A stretch of 64,000 nucleotides of DNA. Source: Nesterenkonia ebinurensis. GTDB taxonomy: Bacteria; Actinomycetota; Actinomycetes; Actinomycetales; Micrococcaceae. The stretch is taken from NCBI RefSeq assembly GCF_008711175.1, contig NZ_VWNF01000045.1, forward strand, positions 186,001-250,000, written 5' to 3'. The position numbers were made by a program, and so were the translations under genes. The notes below the pieces were generated by a model, which worked only from the letters and a program-made list of their open reading frames with translations, was not told the origin of the DNA and did no database searches. Positions 1 through 8,285 of the stretch are shown one piece after another (the stretch's first letter is position 1; each line of letters starts with the position of its first letter).

Positions 1-6
1 CCGGTA

Positions 7-1539
7 ATGGATGACCCGACCACCGCGAAGCTGCGGGGTTGGGCGGTGGCCCGGCGCAGGGCTGAGCTCGAGGTTGTGCTGGGTCTGTTGGAGTACGTGG
101 ACAGTTTTGTGGACTCACACTCCCAGCGGGTCACAGCACAGACCGAGGTGCTGGATGCGCGCGGGAGCCGAGAGGCTGAATCCGTGGCTAAGGACGCAGC
201 GATCACCTACGCTGCCCAAGCACTTGGGGTATCGGACTACCAGACCCAGAAAACCTACGACGACGCCACCCTCACAAGGGAGCATTTGCCCACGGTGTGG
301 GAGCATTTCACCCATCTGAGGGTTACTCAGTTCGCGGTCTCCAAAATTGCTCAAGCCGCCCGGAAACTCGGCAGTGAACCCGAGAGGCTTCAGAAGCTGG
401 ACGAGCTCGTACCCGACCGTGCGGCACGGATGCGACCGATGGAGTTGGATGCGTGGCTGCGCCGGTTCACCGCCGTGGAGGACTCTGAGGAACATGCTGC
501 CCAGGCTGCCCGCAACGCACAGGACCGGTGGGTCTACATCAAGCCCTGCGAGGACATTGAAGGGATGAGTCTACTGATGGCCAAACTTCCCACTCTGGTC
601 GCAGAAACCATGGGCCGCAGACTCTCCGCGGTAGCACGGTCGCATATCCAGAAGATCCCGCACAACCTGGTGACCGCGGCCTTGGAGGCAGAGCACCGCA
701 CTGCTGGAGGGGCCGCCACCTTCAAATACACCGAGAGTGGCAACGTGGCCCGAGATTCACCTTGCCCCAACGCACCCGGGGTTGCACGTAGCGCTTTCGG
801 CCAGATCCCTGCGGCACCTGTCAGCGGTGATCAGTTCTCCCGTTGGCGCCAAGCAACCGTCGCCGCACCTGATGAACGGGTACTGGGTGAATCCTACGAC
901 CAGGGTGACACTCGCACTCTGGCCCAGCGAGAGGCTGACCTGCTGTGCGCCTGGATCCTCAACGGAACCACACCGGACAGGGATACTGAGGTGGAAGCCC
1001 GTATCAGCCTGCTGGTCCCCATCGAGACCCTGACCGATGATGCCGACTATCCGGGGACCAGCCGCACCGGGGGTGACGCCATCCCTGCCAGCGTGGTGCG
1101 ATATGTGGCGCGAAGCCCCAGCATCCGACGACGATGGCACACCATGTACATCACCGATGGCTCGCTACCACCGGATGAGGCTCCGGGTGAGTACTTCTAC
1201 GGGCCTACTGGGGTGGAGTTCAACATCGCAGCCCACACCTACCAGGGCTACCAGGTGCCTAAGCTGCTGCGCGAACACATCGCCCTACGCGATGGTGTCT
1301 GTACCGCACCTGGATGCACCATGCCGGCAGAGCGCGGCGACATCGACCACCGCACTCCCTGGCCCACCGGTAAGACCACAGCGGCGAACCTGCGCGCCCT
1401 ATGCCGCAGACACCACAACATCAAAACCGCAGGTTTCCCTCTGACCACCAGCGAGCAGACCCAACACCACCTGCCCAAAGCCGTCCTCTGGTCTACACCG
1501 CAACCGGCTTGCCAGGAGGAGCTCCAGCAGGCCGCCTAG
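7..1539 (+). CDS. DUF222/HNH endonuclease-like protein (13E12 family), possibly 5'-truncated by window edge
   Basis: The protein has the two-part layout of actinobacterial 13E12-repeat proteins: a long helical DUF222 region (about residues 1-290) and a C-terminal HNH nuclease motif. The HNH part reads CTAPGC, then DIDHRTPWPTG, then CRRHHNIK, so both zinc-type Cys pairs and the catalytic His region are intact. A paralogue of the same design lies at 48357. Compared with it, this copy lacks about 35 N-terminal residues, and the frame is open to the first base of the window, so the true start may lie upstream of the ATG used here. Its physiological role is unknown; such genes occur in many copies in actinobacterial genomes and are suspected to be self-spreading. 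It converges on the LacI gene with 18 bases between them. Confidence 0.85.
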   Translation: MDDPTTAKLRGWAVARRRAELEVVLGLLEYVDSFVDSHSQRVTAQTEVLDARGSREAESVAKDAAITYAAQALGVSDYQTQKTYDDATLTREHLPTVWEHFTHLRVTQFAVSKIAQAARKLGSEPERLQKLDELVPDRAARMRPMELDAWLRRFTAVEDSEEHAAQAARNAQDRWVYIKPCEDIEGMSLLMAKLPTLVAETMGRRLSAVARSHIQKIPHNLVTAALEAEHRTAGGAATFKYTESGNVARDSPCPNAPGVARSAFGQIPAAPVSGDQFSRWRQATVAAPDERVLGESYDQGDTRTLAQREADLLCAWILNGTTPDRDTEVEARISLLVPIETLTDDADYPGTSRTGGDAIPASVVRYVARSPSIRRRWHTMYITDGSLPPDEAPGEYFYGPTGVEFNIAAHTYQGYQVPKLLREHIALRDGVCTAPGCTMPAERGDIDHRTPWPTGKTTAANLRALCRRHHNIKTAGFPLTTSEQTQHHLPKAVLWSTPQPACQEELQQAA

Positions 1540-1557
1540 CGCCGAGCCAGTAGCGCG

Positions 1558-2577
1558 CTACTCTGATTGTGCGGTCTTCTTAGCGACGGCGGTGCTGGAG
1601 CGGACTACGAGTTCGAAGGGCAGGTCGGTGTGGCCGTTGCCCTCCCCCTCGACACGGGCCAGGATATGCTCGGCGGCGATGCGACCCTGTCCCACTGGAT
1701 GCTGGTCCACAGTGGTCAGTCCGAACAGTTCACCGAGCTCATGGCCGTCCACACCCACCACGGAGACCTGCTGGGGTACCTGGATGCCCAGATCCTTAGC
1801 GGCCAGCATGGCACCGATGGCCATCTCGTCCGAGGCGGCCACCAGACCGGTCAGATCTGCCCCAGGGGTGCCGAAGAGCTTCTTGGCGACGGCATAGCCG
1901 CCGGGGATGGTGAAGTCCGCCACCCCCGAGGGTGCCTGCTGCGGGTCGCACCCCCGCGCGGCAAGGGCATGGTTGAAGCCCTCCCTGCGCTGGGTCGGCA
2001 CATGGTAGTCCACGTCGAAGGCCTGGTCACCGCCGATATACCCGATCTCCCGGTGCCCCAGGGTCAGCAGGTGCTCAGCGGCCAGCCGGGTCACCCCCTG
2101 GTCGTCTATGGCCATTCCGGGCAGCTCCCGGGGCCTGCCGCCGAGCACCACCACAGGCATGCCCAGCCCATGGAGTTGCTCGGTCTCCCATTCATCCAGC
2201 TCCAGGGCCACCACAACTACCCCGTCCACCCGACGCCTGCGCAGGAAGGCGCGGAAGATCTCCCTGCGCAGCTGCGGGTCGCTGGTGACGTTGTAGAGGG
2301 TGAGGTCATAGCCCGCGCGGGTGAGCGTGTCGGAGATGCCGGTCAGCACGGAGTTGAAGAACCAGCGATGCAGGTCCGGGGTGATCACCCCGATGCTCCT
2401 GCTGCGGCCTGAGGCAAGTGACGACGCCGCCGAGGACACCACATAGCCCAGTGCCTCCGCGGCCTCGCTGACCCTATTCCGGGTGACCGCGGAGACATGC
2501 CCGCGGCCGCTCAGCGCACGGGAGGCGGTGGCCGAGGAGACTCCCGCTGCGCGGGCGACTTCATCGAGACTGACCAC
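1558..2577 (-). CDS. LacI-family transcriptional regulator of the maltose locus
   Basis: The N-terminus carries a LacI-type helix-turn-helix (SLDEVARAAGVSSATASRAL) and hinge (residues about 3-55), followed by a periplasmic-binding-protein-like sugar-sensing domain to residue 339. A GTG start at 2577 is chosen because a strong GGGAGG ribosome site precedes it by six bases; an upstream TTG (2595) has none. It is the second gene of a minus-strand operon behind the alpha-glucosidase. The divergent region upstream of that enzyme holds two TGGAAGCG-type palindromes typical of this family, so it most likely represses both arms of the locus until maltose or a related sugar releases it. Effector identity is inferred from the neighbours. 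Confidence 0.9.
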   Translation of the reverse strand: MVSLDEVARAAGVSSATASRALSGRGHVSAVTRNRVSEAAEALGYVVSSAASSLASGRSRSIGVITPDLHRWFFNSVLTGISDTLTRAGYDLTLYNVTSDPQLRREIFRAFLRRRRVDGVVVVALELDEWETEQLHGLGMPVVVLGGRPRELPGMAIDDQGVTRLAAEHLLTLGHREIGYIGGDQAFDVDYHVPTQRREGFNHALAARGCDPQQAPSGVADFTIPGGYAVAKKLFGTPGADLTGLVAASDEMAIGAMLAAKDLGIQVPQQVSVVGVDGHELGELFGLTTVDQHPVGQGRIAAEHILARVEGEGNGHTDLPFELVVRSSTAVAKKTAQSE

Positions 2578-2604
2578 AGCTTCCCTCCCGTGCAACAGAC
2601 AGGC

Positions 2605-4281
2605 CTACTGCCTCAACCATACTGTGGTGTCCGGGCCGATCTTCCCCCCGATGAGTGAGGCGCTGCTCACCAGCAGCTCTGCACCAGTAGGCAGTTCCAC
2701 CGGGGAGCCGCTGATATTGGCGATGATCAGAGCATCACCGTTCCGGAAGGCGAGCACACCCTCGCCCCAGCCTTCGGCCCATTGGAGGGCGCCGGCGCCC
2801 AGGCCCAGCTCCCGGCGCAGTCTCAGCAGCTGCTGGTACCGGTTCAGCGTGGAGCCGGGGGTCTGGCGCTGCACATCGCGGGCAAGGGACTTCCAGCGCC
2901 CAGGCTGCGGCAGCCAGGACTTCCCGCTGGAGCTGAACCCGAAGGCTGGGGACTCAGCCTCCCAGGGGATCGGCACCCGACAGCCGTCCCGGCCGTACTT
3001 CTCCCCCCGGGTGCGGAACCAGGTGGGGTCCTGGCGGGCCTCGTCGGGGAGGTCATGCACCTCGTCCAGGCCCAGCTCCTCACCCTGATAGATGTAGGAG
3101 GAACCGGGCAGCGCAAGCATCAGGGCGGTGGCCGCCTGAGCCCGCCGCACTGCGTCCTGGTGCTCCGGGATTCCCGGGAAGTCGGGCCCGATGCCGGTCC
3201 CCTGCGGGTTCTCCCCGGTGAGTGAGAGCCGGGTGGCGTGCCGGACGACGTCGTGATTGGACAGCACCCAGGTGCTCGGTGCACCTACCGCCCCGAATGC
3301 GCTGATCGACCGGTCGATGATGTCCCTGAGCTGCCCGGCCTCCCAGGGGGCCAGAAGGTACTCGAAGTTGAAGGTCTGGTGCATCTCATCGGGTCGCACC
3401 CACTGGGCCATCGAGGCCACCGAGGAGACCCATGCCTCCCCGCACAGCGCCCGGTCACCCGGGTACTCCTCCAGGACCTTGCGCCAGTCCCGGTAGATCT
3501 CATGGACCCCGGGCTGCTCGAAGTACGGAGCCGGGGTCTGCTCCCCGCCCATGGATGCCGCCTCGGGGTCCGGGGTGTAGTCGGGGAACTCCTGGTCCTT
3601 GACCAGCCCGTGGGCCACATCCACCCGGAAGCCGTCCACGCCCCTGTCCAGCCAGAAGCGCAGGATGCGGCGGAACTCCTCATGGACCTCCTCATTGGAC
3701 CAGTCGAAGTCCGGCTGGGAAGAGTCGAACAGGTGGAGGTACCACTGGCCTGGGCTGCCGTCAGCCTCGCTGACCCGGGTCCAGGCCGGGCCGCCGAAGA
3801 TGGACTGCCAGTTGTTCGGCGGCTGCTCCCCGTGCTGCCCCTTGCCGTCGCGGAAGATGTAACGCCCACGCTCCGTGCTCCCCGGCCCAGCCGCCAGGGC
3901 CTGCTGGAACCATTCGTGCTGGTCCGAGGAGTGATTGGGCACCAGGTCCACAATCACCCGGATGCCCCGGTCATGGGCGGCCTGGAGCATCTGGTCGAAG
4001 TCTTCCAGGGTGCCGAAGATGGGGTCTACATCGCAGTAGTCAGCCACATCGTATCCGGCGTCCTTCTGCGGCGAAGTCATGAAGGGGCTCAGCCAGACCG
4101 CATCGATCCCGAGCTCCTGCAGCTCGTCGAGCCGGGCTGTGATCCCCGACAGATCGCCGAGCCCGTCACCGGTGTGGTCGGCGAAGGAGCGGGGGTAGAT
4201 CTGGTAGATCACCCCGCTGCGCCACCATTCTTGGCCCGGAGTGTGATCAGCGGAGTGATGCAGGTCATGCTGTGAGGTCAT
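2605..4281 (-). CDS. Alpha-glucosidase / oligo-1,6-glucosidase type (GH13)
   Basis: A 558-residue GH13 (beta/alpha)8-barrel enzyme of the alpha-glucosidase group. The conserved blocks are visible: VIYQIYPRSF near residue 25, DLVPNHSS (112-119), GFRVDVAH with the nucleophile Asp221, LCGEAW with acid/base Glu282, and SNHD with Asp344. No signal peptide is seen, so it should act in the cytoplasm on maltose or short maltodextrins delivered by the adjacent transporter. An ATG at 4281 is chosen; the longer frame to 4317 would run through the operator at 4296-4309. It shares a divergent promoter region with the binding-protein gene and is followed after 27 bases by the LacI regulator. Substrate choice between maltose, isomaltose and trehalose cannot be settled by sequence reading. 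Confidence 0.9.
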   Translation of the reverse strand: MTSQHDLHHSADHTPGQEWWRSGVIYQIYPRSFADHTGDGLGDLSGITARLDELQELGIDAVWLSPFMTSPQKDAGYDVADYCDVDPIFGTLEDFDQMLQAAHDRGIRVIVDLVPNHSSDQHEWFQQALAAGPGSTERGRYIFRDGKGQHGEQPPNNWQSIFGGPAWTRVSEADGSPGQWYLHLFDSSQPDFDWSNEEVHEEFRRILRFWLDRGVDGFRVDVAHGLVKDQEFPDYTPDPEAASMGGEQTPAPYFEQPGVHEIYRDWRKVLEEYPGDRALCGEAWVSSVASMAQWVRPDEMHQTFNFEYLLAPWEAGQLRDIIDRSISAFGAVGAPSTWVLSNHDVVRHATRLSLTGENPQGTGIGPDFPGIPEHQDAVRRAQAATALMLALPGSSYIYQGEELGLDEVHDLPDEARQDPTWFRTRGEKYGRDGCRVPIPWEAESPAFGFSSSGKSWLPQPGRWKSLARDVQRQTPGSTLNRYQQLLRLRRELGLGAGALQWAEGWGEGVLAFRNGDALIIANISGSPVELPTGAELLVSSASLIGGKIGPDTTVWLRQ

Positions 4282-4295
4282 GGCCTCACCATATA

Positions 4296-4309
4296 TGGAA
4301 GCGTTTCCA
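4296..4309. promoter_or_regulatory. LacI-family operator (alpha-glucosidase side)
   Basis: TGGAAGCGTTTCCA is a near-perfect palindrome of the LacI/CcpA operator type, located between the alpha-glucosidase start and its predicted -10 box. A second copy of the motif lies at 4417-4430. Binding by the local LacI protein is inferred. Confidence 0.75.
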
Positions 4310-4325
4310 GATGCCAATGAGGGGC

Positions 4326-4331
4326 ATTATG
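4326..4331 (-). promoter_or_regulatory. Candidate -10 box for the alpha-glucosidase/lacI operon
   Basis: On the minus strand the bases read CATAAT, five of six matching TATAAT, about 45 bases before the start codon. No convincing -35 is seen. The operator at 4296-4309 lies just downstream of the implied start site, so a bound repressor would block transcription. Confidence 0.45.
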
Positions 4332-4388
4332 TTGCGCTATGCGTTCCAAATAGCCACATTCCGTTCACCCTCTACGCGTAGAAGTGAG

Positions 4389-4417
4389 TTGCGTGCGTCA
4401 CATTCTCCCGGCATACT
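4389..4417 (+). promoter_or_regulatory. Candidate promoter of the maltose transporter operon
   Basis: TTGCGT (4389-4394) and CATACT (4412-4417) are spaced by 17 bases. The second LacI-type operator begins at the last base of the -10 box, the usual position for repression. Confidence 0.5.
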
Positions 4418-4430
4418 GGAAGCGCTTGCA
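4417..4430. promoter_or_regulatory. LacI-family operator (transporter side)
   Basis: TGGAAGCGCTTGCA is the second copy of the palindromic motif, sharing TGGAAGCG with the site at 4296. It abuts the -10 box of the transporter promoter. Confidence 0.75.
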
Positions 4431-4480
4431 TTCAATCACTCGGACAACAAACGTCCCGACTCTACAGAGAGAGGCACACC

Positions 4481-5755
4481 ATGAGAGCGAAGCCCGAAGG
4501 ACTGTTCCGGCTGACTGCCCTGCTCAGCGTCTCCGCACTGGCACTGACGGCATGCGGTGGCAGCGGCGACGCTGGCAGCACTGACGAGGAGCCCGGCGGC
4601 ACTGCGGCGAACGGCGCCGACCAGCTGGAGGCCTCCGGCGAACTGACCGTATGGGTCGATGCCGACCGGGCAGACGTGCTCGCCGATGCGGCCGGTGAGT
4701 TCGAGGCCGATACCGGCATCGCGGTCAACCTGGTCCAGCAGGACTTCGGGGAGATCCGTGACCAGTTCGTCTCCCAGGTGCCCACTGGGGAGGGACCGGA
4801 TATCGCAGTCGGGGCCCACGACTGGTTGGGCGTGCTGGTCACCAACGGGGTGGTCGCCCCGGTGGAGCTCGGTGATGCCGCAGGCGACTTCGAGGATGTG
4901 GCCACCGAGGCCTGGTCCTATGACGGCCAGGTCTACGGCGTACCCTACTCCATCGAGAACATCGCCCTGCTGCGCAATGCCGACCTGGTGGACCAGGCTC
5001 CGGAGACCTTCGATGAGATGATCCAGCTCGGCGAGGCCTCCGGGGCGACCTATCCGTTCGTGGTCGGCCTGGACCCGCAGGCAGCCGACCCCTACCACCT
5101 CTACCCCTTCCAGATGTCCTATGGGGCTCCTGTCTTCGGGCAGAACGAGGACGGCAGCTATGACCCCGAGGACCTCCAACTGGGCAATGAGGGTGGGGTG
5201 GAGTTCGCTGAATGGCTCGCCGAGCAGGGCTCAGCCGGGGTGCTGAACACCAATATCGACGGCGACCTGGCCCAGGAGAACTTCAATGACGGTACGGCAG
5301 CCTTCCAGCTGACAGGTCCCTGGAATGTGCCCAGCGCCTTGGAGGCCGGGATCAACGTGGAGGTGGATTTCATCCCGCCCGCCGGTGATCAGGACGCCCC
5401 GCCCTTCGCTGGCGTACAGGGGTTCTTCCTCTCCGCGCAGAGCGAGAACACTCTGGCGGCCACCACCTTCCTGGTCGACTACGTGGGCTCACCCGAGGTG
5501 CAGACTGCCCTCTATGAGGTGGGCGGACGTGCCCCGGCGCTCAGCGAATCCTTCGAGGCCGCGCTGGTCGATGACGAGATCGTCGCCGGCTTCGGCGAGG
5601 TGGGCGCCGAGGCTGTCCCGATGCCCTCCATCCCTGAGATGGGCGCCGTCTGGGACTTCTGGGGCGCCACCCAGGCCGCCATCATCAACGGTGACGGCGA
5701 CCCCGCTCAGCTCTGGGAGCAGATGGTCGAGGATGTCGCAGGAGCCATCGAGTAG
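4481..5755 (+). CDS. Maltose/maltodextrin ABC transporter substrate-binding lipoprotein
   Basis: A 424-residue extracellular solute-binding protein of the MalE group. It starts with a lipoprotein signal peptide ending in the lipobox LTAC (lipid-modified Cys25), followed by a flexible Gly/Ser/Asp stretch, so it should be anchored on the outer face of the membrane. The body shows the MalE-like ELTVWVDADRADVL start and a C-terminal PEMGAVWDFWGATQAAI segment that resembles the end of MalE proteins. It is the first gene of a four-gene plus-strand operon, with a GAGAGAGG ribosome site and an operator-controlled promoter upstream. The sugar is inferred from the flanking GH13 enzymes and MalF/MalG-type permeases. 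Confidence 0.88.
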   Translation: MRAKPEGLFRLTALLSVSALALTACGGSGDAGSTDEEPGGTAANGADQLEASGELTVWVDADRADVLADAAGEFEADTGIAVNLVQQDFGEIRDQFVSQVPTGEGPDIAVGAHDWLGVLVTNGVVAPVELGDAAGDFEDVATEAWSYDGQVYGVPYSIENIALLRNADLVDQAPETFDEMIQLGEASGATYPFVVGLDPQAADPYHLYPFQMSYGAPVFGQNEDGSYDPEDLQLGNEGGVEFAEWLAEQGSAGVLNTNIDGDLAQENFNDGTAAFQLTGPWNVPSALEAGINVEVDFIPPAGDQDAPPFAGVQGFFLSAQSENTLAATTFLVDYVGSPEVQTALYEVGGRAPALSESFEAALVDDEIVAGFGEVGAEAVPMPSIPEMGAVWDFWGATQAAIINGDGDPAQLWEQMVEDVAGAIE

Positions 5756-5758
5756 CCC

Positions 5759-7402
5759 ATGAGCAGCGACACCACCACCAGCGAGCCCAAGCCGCAGCCC
5801 ACCAGGAAGCAGACCCGGCGCCAGCGGCAGGCAGCCAGAATCATCGACGCCACCTCCATGGGATGGAAGCTCATCCTGTTCAAGATCGTTGCGCTCGGGC
5901 TGCTCTGCGCCACCGCCGTCTACGCGGCGCTGGTCCTGTTCATGAACGAGCGGTGGCTCATCGGCGCGCTGGTGGTGGTCGGCGCCGCAGCCCTGACCTG
6001 GATATACCTGCAGCGCGGGGCACTGCCGGCCAAGTACCTGGCACCCGGCCTGGTCTTCCTGCTGATCTTCCAGATCTTCGTGGTGCTCTACTCCGGATAT
6101 GTGGCCTTCACCAACTACGGCACCGGCCACAACTCCACCAAGGAGCACGCCGTTCACGCCATCATGCTCCAGACCCAGGACCGGGTCCCCGACTCACCCA
6201 CCTACCAGATCTCGGTGCTCGAGGAGTCTGGGGAACTGCTGGCGTCCGAGGACCTCTACTTCGCCGTGTCCACTGCGGAGGGCGGGGCGCTCATCGGCGC
6301 CGAAGAGCAGCCCCTGGAACCGGCAGAGGGGGCTGTGGTCGAGGACGGCCGCGTGGTGGGCGTGGAGGGCTATGAGGTGCTGCCCTTCGCCGAGCTGCTC
6401 AACCGGCAGCAGGAGGTCACCAATCTGGTGGTGCCGATCAGCGATGACCCCAATGACGGGTATCTGCGCACCCAGGACGGTCAGCGGGCCTACCAGTACA
6501 CCTCCCGATATGAGTACGACGAGTCGGCCGACACGATGACCAACACCGAGACCGGTGAGGTCTACCGGGACACCGGGGAGGGCGCCTTCGTCAACCAGGC
6601 CGGAGAGCAGCTGATGCCCGGTTGGCAGATCAACGTGGGGATGGACAACTTTGTCCGGGCAGTCACCGAGGAATCCATTCGCGGCCCGCTGATCTATGTG
6701 ACACTCTGGACTTTCGCCTTCGCCTTCATCTCGGTGGCCACCACCTTCATCCTGGGGCTGTTCCTGGCGATGGCCTTCAACGATCAGCGGATGAAGTCCC
6801 GGAAGTACTACCGGCTGGTGATGATTCTGCCCTATGCCTTCCCCGGGTTCCTCTCCGCTCTGGTTTGGTCAGGCATGATGAACCAGGAGTTCGGGTTCAT
6901 CAACAATGTGTTCTTCGGCGGGGCCGCCATCCCCTGGCTCACCGACCCCTGGCTGGCCAAGCTCAGCATCCTGATCGTCAACCTCTGGCTGGGCTTTCCG
7001 TATATGTTCTTAGTCTGCACCGGCGCTCTGCAGGCCATCCCGGAGGAGCTCTCCGAAGCCGCCCAGGTGGACGGGGCCAAACCCTTCCAGGCCTTCCGCA
7101 GCATCAAGCTGCCGTTGCTGCTGACCGCCATCGCCCCGCTGCTGATCAGCTCCTTCGCCTTCAACTTCAATAACTTCAACCTGGTGTACATGCTCACCGG
7201 CGGCGGCCCCAGGGATGTCTCCGCCGGAGTCAACGTGGGCTCCACCGACATTCTTATCTCCATGGTCTACAAGGTGGCGTTCGTGGGATCCCAGGCTGAC
7301 TACGGTCTGGCCAGTGCCTTCTCCATCCTCATCTTCATCATTGTGGGAACCATCTCCGTGATCGCGTTCCGCAAGACCAAGTCCTTCGAGGAGCTGAACT
7401 GA
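5759..7402 (+). CDS. malF: Maltose-type ABC transporter permease with large external domain (MalF-like)
   Basis: A 547-residue binding-protein-dependent permease. Two hydrophobic segments (about 36-60 and 65-84) and a third (98-120) precede a soluble stretch of roughly 180 residues (about 121-300). A core of further membrane segments follows, carrying the EAA loop EELSEAAQVDGA near residue 428 that docks the ATPase. The big extracytoplasmic insert after the third segment resembles the P2 domain of enterobacterial MalF, whereas many actinobacterial sugar permeases are only about 300 residues. It starts three bases after the binding-protein stop codon and is followed by malG after one base, so the genes are translated together. 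Confidence 0.87.
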   Translation: MSSDTTTSEPKPQPTRKQTRRQRQAARIIDATSMGWKLILFKIVALGLLCATAVYAALVLFMNERWLIGALVVVGAAALTWIYLQRGALPAKYLAPGLVFLLIFQIFVVLYSGYVAFTNYGTGHNSTKEHAVHAIMLQTQDRVPDSPTYQISVLEESGELLASEDLYFAVSTAEGGALIGAEEQPLEPAEGAVVEDGRVVGVEGYEVLPFAELLNRQQEVTNLVVPISDDPNDGYLRTQDGQRAYQYTSRYEYDESADTMTNTETGEVYRDTGEGAFVNQAGEQLMPGWQINVGMDNFVRAVTEESIRGPLIYVTLWTFAFAFISVATTFILGLFLAMAFNDQRMKSRKYYRLVMILPYAFPGFLSALVWSGMMNQEFGFINNVFFGGAAIPWLTDPWLAKLSILIVNLWLGFPYMFLVCTGALQAIPEELSEAAQVDGAKPFQAFRSIKLPLLLTAIAPLLISSFAFNFNNFNLVYMLTGGGPRDVSAGVNVGSTDILISMVYKVAFVGSQADYGLASAFSILIFIIVGTISVIAFRKTKSFEELN

Positions 7403-7403
7403 C

Positions 7404-8285
7404 ATGCAGGAGACTCATATCAGTCTGCGCCGCCCCTTCAAGCGCTGGTGGCGGGAGACCGGATGGCGGCACCTGGTGGGTGCTGCGGTGGTTCTCTTCT
7501 CAGTGTTCCCACTGGTCTATGTCTTCTCCGCCTCCCTGAACCCCGGCGGCACACTCATCACGGCGAACAACCTGTTCAGCAGTTTCAGTCTGGAGAGCTA
7601 CTTCGAGCTGTTCAACCGACCCCAGCAGCCCTACGCGGCATGGTTCCTCAACACCCTGTTCATCGGGCTCTCCGCCTCCGCCGGTTCGGTGCTGCTCGGC
7701 GCGCTGGCTGCTTACGCCTTCTCCCGGATGCGGTTCACCGGCCGCCGATTCGGCCTGATCACCCTGGTGCTGGTGCAGATGTTCCCCCAGCTGCTGGCCA
7801 TGGTGGCGATCTTCCTGCTGATGCTGGGCATCGGCGAGATATTCCCGGCCATCGGACTGAACAGCCAGATCGGCCTGATCATGGTCTATCTGGGCGGCGC
7901 GCTCGGGGTGAACACCTACCTGATGTACGGGTTCTTCAACACCGTTCCCACCTCCATCGACGAGGCCGCCCGGATCGACGGCGCCGGCCACGCCCGGATC
8001 TTCTTCACCATCATCCTGCCGCTGGTCTCACCCATCCTGGCCGTGGTCGCGCTGCTCTCCCTGGTGGGCACGCTCAGCGAATTCGTGATCGCCTCAGTGC
8101 TGCTGCGCGACCCCGAACGGCAGACTCTGGCGGTGGGTCTCTACCAGTTCATCTCCCAGGAGACCTCCCAGAACTGGTCGATCTTCGCAGCAGGTGCAGT
8201 ACTGGCCGCCATCATCCCGGTAGCCCTCTTCCTGCTGCTGCAGCGCTATATCGTCTCCGGACTCGTGGCAGGAAGTGTGAAATGA
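7404..8285 (+). CDS. malG: Maltose-type ABC transporter permease (MalG-like)
   Basis: A 293-residue inner-membrane permease with about six hydrophobic segments and the EAA motif SIDEAARIDGAGHARIF near residue 184. It should pair with the MalF-like protein to form the membrane channel. It begins one base after the malF stop and its own stop overlaps the next start (ATGA), which indicates tight translational coupling with the downstream glycosidase. No ATP-binding subunit follows; a shared sugar-transport ATPase encoded elsewhere is the likely energiser, as is common for such operons in Gram-positive bacteria. Confidence 0.9.
   Translation: MQETHISLRRPFKRWWRETGWRHLVGAAVVLFSVFPLVYVFSASLNPGGTLITANNLFSSFSLESYFELFNRPQQPYAAWFLNTLFIGLSASAGSVLLGALAAYAFSRMRFTGRRFGLITLVLVQMFPQLLAMVAIFLLMLGIGEIFPAIGLNSQIGLIMVYLGGALGVNTYLMYGFFNTVPTSIDEAARIDGAGHARIFFTIILPLVSPILAVVALLSLVGTLSEFVIASVLLRDPERQTLAVGLYQFISQETSQNWSIFAAGAVLAAIIPVALFLLLQRYIVSGLVAGSVK

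Noticed and set aside
4282-4317. A 12-residue N-terminal extension of the alpha-glucosidase
   Set aside because: It would put the operator at 4296-4309 inside the coding sequence, and the GH13 domain begins well after the ATG at 4281.
7448-8281. A 278-codon upstream extension of the second GH13 gene
   Set aside because: This part lies over malG in another frame, is rich in Arg/Pro/His, and the ATG at 8282 overlapping the malG stop gives a GH13 protein of normal size.
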